Positions 7,107 to 13,500 of a DNA stretch of 32,280 nt are shown here, one piece after another (position 1 is the first letter of the stretch; each line of letters opens with the position of its first letter). This DNA comes from Acuticoccus sp039189655 (lineage in GTDB: Bacteria; Pseudomonadota; Alphaproteobacteria; Rhizobiales; Amorphaceae). The translations under genes were made by a program, and so were the position numbers. The notes under the pieces are model-generated. The model was not told where the DNA came from, made no database searches, and saw only the letters and a list, made by a program, of their open reading frames with translations. The stretch lies in NCBI GenBank assembly GCA_039189655.1, contig JBCCYN010000030.1, positions 1 to 32,280 on the forward strand, in the 5' to 3' direction.

Positions 7107-8957
7107 CTAAACTCCAATGCGTTGGCGCCGGCGGATATCGTCGTGGTCGGCTCGGGCGGCACGTACTTCTTCCCGCTCGCTCACCTGTGGCACGCCCACG
7201 TCCCAGTCCGCATCACCGGGCACCCAGGCATAGGCGTCGGTGGCTATGGAAATCACGGTGGTGCGGTCGGTGGTCTTGGCCCACTTTAGCGCCTCTTCCA
7301 GATCCGCAAGACTTTCCACATGCCGACCCAGCGCCCCCATGGCCTCGGCGTGTTTGGCAAAGTCCACCGGTGTCGTCGAAACCACCCGGCAGTCTTTGAT
7401 GAGGTTGTTGAAGCTCGCTCCGCCTTTAAAATTCTGCAGGCGGTTGATGACGGCGAACCCGCCATTGTCACACACCACCACGATCATCTTGTGGCCTGTG
7501 AGGACGCTGGACCAGATGTCCGAATTCATCATCATGTAGCTGCCGTCGCCCACCATGACGATGGGCGTGGATCCTTCCGGCGCCGCCATGGCGTGACCCC
7601 AACCGCCGGCGATCTCGTAGCCCATACAAGAAAAGCCGAACTCGCAATCGAAGGTGTGGGGTGCTTTGACACGCCAGCCCTTGGCGAGTTCCCCCGGTAG
7701 CCCGCCCGCGGCGGTCACCAAAGTGTCGTTGTCGCCAGCGAGGCGATTGGCAACGGCCACCACCTGCGCATAGGTGGGCACCAGTGCATTGGTGGGCCGC
7801 TGGCAATCGTCCACGGTAGCGTTCCATGCTGCGAACTCTTTGCGGCCCTTTGCGGTCCAAGCCGGGTCGGCCGCATAATCGCCCAGCGCAGCGTCGATCT
7901 CCGCCATCGCCTCGCGCGCATCGCCCACCACCCCAAGGGCCCGGTGTTTCGTGGCATCCCACCTGGCTGTGTTGACGGCAATGAACTTTGCGTCGTGGGA
8001 GAATGCGGTCCACGACCCAGTGGCGAAATCTTGCAGCCGCGTACCGATGGCCACTACCACGTCCGCCTCCTCGGCAAGGGCGTTGGCCGACGACGAACCG
8101 ATCACGCCGATCGCGCCCACATGGGCCGGATGGTCATGGGTGACGGAACCTTTCCCGGCAATTGTTTCGGTGAGCGGGATCCCCCGGGTGCTCGCGAACG
8201 CCGCCACTTCTTCCTCGGCTCCGGAATAGCGCACTCCGCCACCTGCAATGATGAGGGGCTTCTTTGCGTCTTTCAAAAGCGCGACGGCCTGCTCAACGCG
8301 GCCCTTGTCGGGGCGGGGGCGCGGCACGTCGTGCATCGTCGGCTCGAAGAAGGCGGCCGGGTAGTCGAAGGCAATTTCCTGGGTGTCCTGACAAAGGCCG
8401 AGGAAGGCGGGTCCGCAGTCGGCCGGGTCGAGCATAGTCGCTACCGCCTGGGGGAGCGAAGAAATGATCTGCTCCGGATGGGTAATGCGATCCCAGTAGC
8501 GTGAGACAGGCCGGAAGGCATCGTTCACGGAGCGGGTGGGATCAGAAAACACCTCCACTTGCTGAAGCACTGGGTCGGGGCGTCGGTTCGCGAACACATC
8601 CCCCGAAAGGATGAGGATCGGCAGCCGGTTGGCGTGGGCGAGGGCTGCGGCGGTGACCATGTTGGTGGCGCCGGGGCCGATGGAGCTGGTGGCCACCATG
8701 ATTTGCCGCCGCCGGCGCGCCTTGGCAAAGGCGATGGCGGCAAGGGCCATGGACTGCTCGTTCTGGCCGCGCCAGGTGGGCAGATCATCCTGCACCTGTT
8801 CCAAGGCTTCCGCGAGGCAGGTGACATTGCCATGGCCGAAGATGGCAAAAGCGCCTGCAAACAGCGGCACGCGGCGGCCATTGAGGGTGGTGAACTGGTT
8901 GCATAGGTAGCGCACCAGCGCCTGCGCCATGGTGAGGCGCATGGTTTTTTGGCTCAT
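7107..8957 (-). CDS. iolD: 3D-(3,5/4)-trihydroxycyclohexane-1,2-dione hydrolase (ThDP-dependent)
   Basis: This 616-residue protein has the three-domain plan of thiamine-diphosphate enzymes. The N-terminal pyrimidine domain carries the catalytic-type Glu67 in NEQSM, then SSIGPGATNMVTAAA. A central Rossmann-like domain spans about residues 215-360. The C-terminal cofactor domain has GDG at 470-472 and the second metal ligand Asn498 in CDNGG. SGDVFANRRPDPVLQQ is diagnostic of IolD. It opens the ring of trihydroxycyclohexanedione to 5-deoxy-glucuronate in the cytosol. The ATG at 8957 has an excellent ribosome site (GGGGAGG) just upstream. It is the first gene of the leftward iolDE operon and is divergent from the dehydrogenase/transporter operon. 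Confidence 0.96.
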   Translation of the reverse strand: MSQKTMRLTMAQALVRYLCNQFTTLNGRRVPLFAGAFAIFGHGNVTCLAEALEQVQDDLPTWRGQNEQSMALAAIAFAKARRRRQIMVATSSIGPGATNMVTAAALAHANRLPILILSGDVFANRRPDPVLQQVEVFSDPTRSVNDAFRPVSRYWDRITHPEQIISSLPQAVATMLDPADCGPAFLGLCQDTQEIAFDYPAAFFEPTMHDVPRPRPDKGRVEQAVALLKDAKKPLIIAGGGVRYSGAEEEVAAFASTRGIPLTETIAGKGSVTHDHPAHVGAIGVIGSSSANALAEEADVVVAIGTRLQDFATGSWTAFSHDAKFIAVNTARWDATKHRALGVVGDAREAMAEIDAALGDYAADPAWTAKGRKEFAAWNATVDDCQRPTNALVPTYAQVVAVANRLAGDNDTLVTAAGGLPGELAKGWRVKAPHTFDCEFGFSCMGYEIAGGWGHAMAAPEGSTPIVMVGDGSYMMMNSDIWSSVLTGHKMIVVVCDNGGFAVINRLQNFKGGASFNNLIKDCRVVSTTPVDFAKHAEAMGALGRHVESLADLEEALKWAKTTDRTTVISIATDAYAWVPGDADWDVGVPQVSEREEVRAARADHDDIRRRQRIGV

Positions 8958-8999
8958 GGTTATCCTCCCCTACGCCGCACCTAGCGACGAGCTAGAATG

Positions 9000-9029
9000 A
9001 TTATTGACAAACCAAAATTCTTGCAACAA
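9000..9029 (-). promoter_or_regulatory. Candidate leftward promoter of iolDE
   Basis: On the minus strand a TTGTTG box (9029-9024) and an AATAAT box (9005-9000, 5 of 6 to the consensus) are separated by 18 nt. The -10 would lie about 43 nt upstream of the iolD start codon. The -35 box falls inside the palindrome at 9023-9036, so a repressor bound there would block this promoter. Alphaproteobacterial promoters are loosely conserved, so this is a prediction by eye. Confidence 0.4.
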
Positions 9030-9030
9030 T
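9004..9030 (+). promoter_or_regulatory. Candidate rightward promoter of the dehydrogenase/transporter operon
   Basis: A perfect -35 box TTGACA (9004-9009) is followed after 15 nt by AACAAT (9025-9030, 4 of 6). The spacing is short, and other -10 choices are poorer matches. The box overlaps the leftward -10 and its -10 falls in the palindrome. This would give a leader of about 170 nt before the dehydrogenase start. Confidence 0.33.
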
Positions 9031-9036
9031 AGTTGC
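9023..9036. promoter_or_regulatory. Candidate iol operator, copy 2 (iolD / dehydrogenase divergent region)
   Basis: GCAAC-AATA-GTTGC is a perfect inverted repeat, and flanking bases extend partial symmetry over 9021-9038. Geometry (5-4-5) matches the palindrome upstream of the RpiR gene (3595-3608). It overlaps the leftward -35 and the rightward -10 candidates, a position suited to repressing both operons at once. Confidence 0.5.
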
Positions 9037-9211
9037 GACGCTTTGTCGAAGGTGGTTGCAGTCGAAACGTTTGGGCACGGTAATGCAGCTGGCCCGGCTC
9101 GTCTGCGCTACAGTTTGATCGGGAAGGCGTGATGAGCCCGCAACTTTATTCCCTGCCGACGCGCGCCCGCCCGGGCAACGCGTCGCCACACCGACACCAT
9201 CGGGGGCTTTG

Positions 9212-10234
9212 ATGCCGCACGTGGTGGTTGCCGGAAAACTGCATGACGCGGGCCTTTCCCTCCTCGATGCCGCACCCGGCGCCACCTACGACTACATCCC
9301 CAGCGCCGAGCCCACCGAATACTTGCCCTATTTGCCCCAGGCTGAAGGGCTCGTTCTGCGCACACAGCCCCTCACCGCGGCGAATGTGGGGAGCGCGCCT
9401 TCCCTGAAAATCGTTTCGCGGCATGGCGTCGGCTACGACGCCGTCGATGTGGACGCCCTCGATCGCCGCGGCATTCCCCTTGCCGTCGTGGGGGACATCA
9501 ACTCGCGCACCGTTGCTGAGCATACCATGATGCTCATCCTTGCCCTGTCCCGCCGCATGGCCGAGGGGATGGTGGCGGTGAAACGGGGCGACTGGGCCTA
9601 CCGCAATGCCTTCGCGCCCCGGGAAATCGATGGCAAGACGCTGCTCATTGTGGGCCATGGGCGCATCGGAAAGCGCGTGGGTGCGTTGGCGAGCGCCTTC
9701 GGCATGGAAGTCTTGGTTTTCGACCCCGCCATCGAGAGCGCCGGCCCGGGGTTCGAACTCGTTTCCGATCTTGGTACTGGGCTTGCCCAGTGCGATGTCC
9801 TGACCGTCCATGTGCCGGGGGGAGGCGAGGCGCTGATCGGTGCGGCAGAACTTGCGCGCATGAAACCCGAGGCGGTCGTCGTCAATACGGCCCGGGGCGG
9901 TATCATCGACGAGGCTGCACTTCTCGCCGCGCTCAAGGCCGGTCGCCTTGCGGGGGCCGCACTTGATGTCCTCGCCATGGAGCCACCCGAGGTCGACAAT
10001 CCACTTCTGGACTTGCCGAACGTGATCGTCACTCCCCATTGTGCTGGACTGACAATGGAGTGTGCTCAGCGCATGGCGGTGGCATCGGTCCAAAATGTCC
10101 TTGACCATTTCGAGGGGCGGCTCAGTCCGCACCTTGTGGTTAATCTCAGGAGCGGGGCCCCTGTGGGCACCGCCCAGTCCGCCACGGTGCCTGGCGGTTC
10201 CACCGAAGGCGCCACAACAAACGTCAACCCCTAG
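9212..10234 (+). CDS. D-isomer-specific 2-hydroxyacid dehydrogenase (phosphoglycerate dehydrogenase-like)
   Basis: The 340-residue protein has the two-part fold of NAD-dependent D-2-hydroxyacid dehydrogenases. The substrate domain contains SRHGVGYDAVDV; the Rossmann domain has GHGRIG (148-153) and FDPA with an Asp after the second strand, favouring NAD. The catalytic triad is Arg228 in NTARGG, Glu257 in AMEPPE and His276 in TPHCAG. It reduces a 2-keto acid or oxidises a 2-hydroxy acid; the specific substrate cannot be read. It lacks an ACT or other serine-sensing domain and stops at 340 residues, so it need not be SerA. As first gene of the transporter operon it probably acts on a sugar-derived acid. 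ATG 9212 is chosen over the adjoining TTG 9209. Confidence 0.85.
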   Translation: MPHVVVAGKLHDAGLSLLDAAPGATYDYIPSAEPTEYLPYLPQAEGLVLRTQPLTAANVGSAPSLKIVSRHGVGYDAVDVDALDRRGIPLAVVGDINSRTVAEHTMMLILALSRRMAEGMVAVKRGDWAYRNAFAPREIDGKTLLIVGHGRIGKRVGALASAFGMEVLVFDPAIESAGPGFELVSDLGTGLAQCDVLTVHVPGGGEALIGAAELARMKPEAVVVNTARGGIIDEAALLAALKAGRLAGAALDVLAMEPPEVDNPLLDLPNVIVTPHCAGLTMECAQRMAVASVQNVLDHFEGRLSPHLVVNLRSGAPVGTAQSATVPGGSTEGATTNVNP

Positions 10235-10245
10235 GGAGGGAAACC

Positions 10246-11172
10246 TTGAAGCACTTTGTAAAGTCCACTCTGGCGGCGGCTCTTGTGGCCATGGCAACGC
10301 CCGTGCTGGCCCAGAACATCATCGTGGTGAGCCACGGCCAGGCGAGCGATCCCTTCTGGTCGGTGGTGAAGAACGGCGTTGAAAAGGGCGCCGAGCATAC
10401 CGGTGCCGAAGTATCCTACCGGGCTCCTGAAACCTTCGACATGGTCGCCATGAGCCAGCTCATCGACGCGGCTGTGAACCAGGTGCCTGACGGTCTCGTG
10501 GTCTCGATCCCGGATGCAGATGCCCTTGGACCGTCCATCGAAAAGGCCGTCGCTGCCGGCATCCCTGTGATTTCCATGAACTCTGGGTCCGACGTGGCCG
10601 CCAAGCTGGGCGCGCTCCTGCACGTGGGCCAGGATGAGTTCGATGCCGGTGAGGCCGCCGGTAAGCGCCTTGCAGAAATGGGCGGTAAGAAAGCCATTTG
10701 CATCAACCACGAAGTGGGCAACGTGGCGCTCGACCTGCGTTGCGGCGGTTTTGAGCAGGGTTTTGGCGGTGAAGTCTCTGTGCTTCCCACCACCAACGAT
10801 CCCGCTGAAATCGAAGCAAAGGTGCTCGCCGCCCTTGATGCCGATGGCGACATCGACACGGTGATGGCGCTCGGCGCGTCCCTTGCTGGCGAACCGGCCG
10901 TTACTGCGGTGAAGCGCATGGGCGCCACCGACAACATCAGGATCGCCTCCTTCGACCTTTCGGGTAACTTCCTGGAATCCGTCGCGGCTGGTGATGCGGC
11001 CTTCGCCATCGACCAGCAGCAGTACCTGCAAGGCTACCTGCCGGTGGTGTTCCTGGCCCTCAATGCTCAGTTCGGCCTGGTGCCGGGCGGTAACGTGCCT
11101 TCGGGTCCGAACCTCATCACCGCCGACAAGGCAGCCCAGGTGGTGGATCTTTCCACCAAAGGCATTCGCTAA
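10246..11172 (+). CDS. Sugar ABC transporter periplasmic substrate-binding protein (ribose/inositol type)
   Basis: This 308-residue protein opens with a signal peptide ending ATPVLA-QN, so the mature form begins near residue 23 in the periplasm. The mature part shows the type I periplasmic binding fold (Peripla_BP_4), with IIVVSHGQASDPFW, then the SIPDADALGPSIEKAVAAGI region and ISMNSGSD. It delivers a sugar or cyclitol to the permease encoded next. Its place in an iol locus makes inositol or a related polyol the best guess, but FrcB-like fructose or ribose binders look alike. The start is TTG 10246, backed by AGGGAGGG which overlaps the stop codon of the dehydrogenase. The linkage to the preceding gene is therefore tight. 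Confidence 0.88.
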   Translation: MKHFVKSTLAAALVAMATPVLAQNIIVVSHGQASDPFWSVVKNGVEKGAEHTGAEVSYRAPETFDMVAMSQLIDAAVNQVPDGLVVSIPDADALGPSIEKAVAAGIPVISMNSGSDVAAKLGALLHVGQDEFDAGEAAGKRLAEMGGKKAICINHEVGNVALDLRCGGFEQGFGGEVSVLPTTNDPAEIEAKVLAALDADGDIDTVMALGASLAGEPAVTAVKRMGATDNIRIASFDLSGNFLESVAAGDAAFAIDQQQYLQGYLPVVFLALNAQFGLVPGGNVPSGPNLITADKAAQVVDLSTKGIR

Positions 11173-11186
11173 GCCACGAAGCGGCA

Positions 11187-11206
11187 GCCCGGCGTTCGCG
11201 TCGGGC
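11187..11206 (+). promoter_or_regulatory. Intercistronic stem-loop with UUCG tetraloop
   Basis: GCCCGGCG (11187-11194) pairs with CGTCGGGC (11199-11206), seven Watson-Crick pairs and one G-U, around a TTCG loop. It lies 15 nt after the binding-protein stop, in the 123-nt gap before the permease. No T run follows. Such hairpins after binding-protein genes commonly protect the upstream mRNA from 3' decay, raising binding protein over membrane components; that role is inferred here. Confidence 0.6.
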
Positions 11207-11295
11207 CAACAATACGAAGAGCGGGGTCGCCTGGTGCGGCACCCGCCACCATTGAACCGCGCAGGCGATGAATAAAACAGCCAGGGAGGAAGCGC

Positions 11296-12432
11296 ATGGC
11301 TACCACAACCGGTGAAGCCGGCGGCCAGAACGCCGCGCCAGGCGGTGCCCAGGACGAACGAATCAAAGAGGTCTCGCTCATTGCGCGACTGATGCGGCGA
11401 CCCGAACTCGGCGCCGTAGCCGGTGTCGTCATTGTCGCGATCTTCTTCCTGTTTACCGCCGACTCCTCCATGTTCACCCTTGCAGGTGTCATGAACTTCA
11501 TGTCCCCGGCCGCTCAGCTCGGGATTTTAGCCATCGGCGCGGCCCTGCTGATGATCGGCGGCGAGTTCGACCTTTCCATCGGTTCGATGGTTGCCTTCAC
11601 GGGTCTCATCTTCGCGGCCCTGGTGGTGCCCTACGGGGTTCCGGTTCTCCCAGCCATCGCCATCACGCTCGTGGCCGCTGCGATCCTCGGTGCCATCAAC
11701 GGGCAGATCGTTATCCGCACCGGGCTGCCGAGCTTCATCGTGACACTCGGCTTCCTTTTCATCTTCCGGGGCCTCTCCCTCGTGGGGCTCAAGTATGCGA
11801 CTGGCGGCTCCACCCAGCTGCGCGGCGTGCGCGATGCCACCGAAGGCAGCTTTGTGGCCGGGCTCTTTTCCGGCGAAGCATTTACGCCGCTGTTCTCCTT
11901 CCTCGCATCGATAGGGCTTGTGGAAACCTTCCCCAACGGTGTCCCCAAGGTAACCGGGGTTCCGGTGGAAATTCTCTGGTTCATTGGCCTTGCCATCGTG
12001 GCGTCCCTGGTCCTCAACCGCACCGCGGTCGGTAACTGGATTTTCGCTTCCGGGGGCGATGCCAACGCCGCCTCCAATTCGGGTGTTCCGGTGCGGCGCG
12101 TCAAAACCGGGCTGTTCATGCTGACCGCCTGCTGTGCAGCGCTCGTTGCCATCATCACCGTCCTTGACTCCGGTTCCACCGACGCCCGGCGCGGGTTCCA
12201 AAAGGAGTTTGAGGCGATCATTGCAGCGGTGATCGGCGGCTGCCTCCTCACCGGCGGTTACGGCTCAGCCATTGGCGCGTTCTTCGGGGCCATCATCTTC
12301 GGCATGGTGCTGATCGGGCTGTCCTATACGCCCATCGACCAGGACTGGTACCTCGTCTTCCTGGGCGGCATGCTCCTTGTGGCGGTGCTCTTCAACAACA
12401 TGATCCGCAAGCGCGCGACGGGAGAGCGGTGA
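11296..12432 (+). CDS. Sugar ABC transporter permease (RbsC/FrcC type)
   Basis: This 378-residue integral membrane protein belongs to the BPD_transp_2 family of ribose, fructose and inositol permeases. A cytosolic N-terminal tail of about 45 residues precedes many hydrophobic segments. The family signature region GGEFDLSIGSMVAFTG is followed by AAILGAINGQIVIRTGLPSFIVTLG, and near the C-terminus EAIIAAVIGGCLLTGGYGSAIGA is present. It forms the channel, normally as a homodimer, coupled to the ATPase encoded next. ATG 11296 has AGGGAGGAA about 7 nt upstream. Its stop codon overlaps the start of the ATPase gene (TGATG), which implies translational coupling. Confidence 0.92.
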   Translation: MATTTGEAGGQNAAPGGAQDERIKEVSLIARLMRRPELGAVAGVVIVAIFFLFTADSSMFTLAGVMNFMSPAAQLGILAIGAALLMIGGEFDLSIGSMVAFTGLIFAALVVPYGVPVLPAIAITLVAAAILGAINGQIVIRTGLPSFIVTLGFLFIFRGLSLVGLKYATGGSTQLRGVRDATEGSFVAGLFSGEAFTPLFSFLASIGLVETFPNGVPKVTGVPVEILWFIGLAIVASLVLNRTAVGNWIFASGGDANAASNSGVPVRRVKTGLFMLTACCAALVAIITVLDSGSTDARRGFQKEFEAIIAAVIGGCLLTGGYGSAIGAFFGAIIFGMVLIGLSYTPIDQDWYLVFLGGMLLVAVLFNNMIRKRATGER

Positions 12433-13244
12433 TGTCGGTCTTTGAAATGAAAGACGTCGCCACTGACGGCAACTCCCTCGTCCACATGGATTCCATCGAA
12501 AAGCACTTCGGTAATGTCATTGCGCTCGCCGGGGTGACCTTCGACGTGATGCCTGGGGAATGCCATTGCCTGCTGGGCGACAACGGTGCGGGCAAGTCCA
12601 CCTTCATTAAGACGATGTCGGGCGTTCATAGGCCCACCAGCGGCACCATGAGGGTGGACGGCAAGGAGGTTGTCTTCGGCAGCCCCCGCGATGCCATGAA
12701 CCACGGCGTTGCCACCGTTTATCAAGACCTCGCAATGATCCCGTTGATGTCGGTGACGCGAAACTTTTGGATGGGCCGCGAGCCCACCAAGGGCATCGGT
12801 CCCGTGAAGTGGATGGACTTTTCCAAGGCGAACTCCGTCACCATGGAAGAAATGCGCAAGATGGGGATCAACTTGCGCGAGCCGGACCAGGCCGTCGGCA
12901 CCCTTTCGGGTGGTGAGCGCCAAACGGTGGCCATCGCCCGGGCGGTCTATTTCGGCGCAAAGGTGCTCATCCTCGACGAGCCCACCTCGGCCCTCGGCGT
13001 GCGCCAAACCTCCAATGTCCTCGCCACCATCGACCGGGTGCGCAAGGACGGGATTGGCGTTGTCTTCATCACCCACAATGTGCGCCATGCCATGGCCGTG
13101 GGCGACCGGTTCACGGTGCTCAATCGCGGCAAAACGCTCGGGACGGCGAAGCGGGGCGAGATCCAGCCTGAGGAACTTCAAGACTTGATGGCCGGCGGGC
13201 AGGAGATGGCCCAGCTGGAAGGCTCCCTCGGCGGGACGGTTTAG
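12432..13244 (+). CDS. Sugar ABC transporter ATP-binding protein, single-domain (FrcA type)
   Basis: The protein has 270 residues and one ATPase domain. Walker A GDNGAGKS is at 49-56, the Q-loop Gln98, signature LSGGE at 158-162, Walker B LILDEPTS with Glu183, and switch His215 in ITHN. Most ribose/inositol importers of this class use an ATPase of about 500 residues with two fused domains; this is a half-size version, as in the FrcBCA fructose importer of Sinorhizobium, so it must act as a homodimer. It powers import through the preceding permease. ATG 12432 overlaps the permease stop. A GTG 3 nt upstream is an alternative start. It ends in a short non-conserved tail. Confidence 0.92.
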   Translation: MSVFEMKDVATDGNSLVHMDSIEKHFGNVIALAGVTFDVMPGECHCLLGDNGAGKSTFIKTMSGVHRPTSGTMRVDGKEVVFGSPRDAMNHGVATVYQDLAMIPLMSVTRNFWMGREPTKGIGPVKWMDFSKANSVTMEEMRKMGINLREPDQAVGTLSGGERQTVAIARAVYFGAKVLILDEPTSALGVRQTSNVLATIDRVRKDGIGVVFITHNVRHAMAVGDRFTVLNRGKTLGTAKRGEIQPEELQDLMAGGQEMAQLEGSLGGTV

Positions 13245-13255
13245 GCGCCGGGATT

Positions 13256-13293
13256 GGGAGGGGCTGCGCAAAAAGCGCAAACGCAGCTCTCCC
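13256..13293 (+). terminator. Terminator-like hairpin after the transporter ATPase gene
   Basis: GGGAGGGGCTGCG (13256-13268) pairs with CGCAGCTCTCCC (13282-13293) with one bulge, closing on an A-rich 13-nt loop. It begins 12 nt after the ATPase stop. Downstream bases are CCCCTT rather than a T run, so it may only attenuate transcription into iolC or protect the mRNA end. Confidence 0.5.
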
Positions 13294-13357
13294 GCCCCTT
13301 GCCCGTGTCCATCTTAAACGGTTCGGGTCCACAAAATCCGCGCCTTGGCGTAGATTG

Positions 13358-13371
13358 GCAACAGGGTTCGC
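13358..13371. promoter_or_regulatory. Candidate iol operator, copy 3 (upstream of iolC)
   Basis: GCAAC-AGGG-TTCGC has the same 5-4-5 layout as the palindromes at 3595 and 9023, with imperfect arms (GCAAC against GCGAA on the other strand). It sits inside a longer inverted repeat with outer arms ATTGGC (13354-13359) and GCCAAT (13370-13375). It lies about 130 nt before the iolC start, in the 256-nt gap after the transporter genes, and suggests that iolC-iolB has its own promoter. Confidence 0.38.
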
Positions 13372-13500
13372 CAATAGTCGCCACGGCGGACATGGGTGGA
13401 AGGTGGGTCTCCCGATCTCTCGAAACCAAAAAATTGGGATGAGTGGTCGGACTGGACTTCGCCCTTATTCTATCTTCCTGGCTTGCCGAAAAGAAAATCC

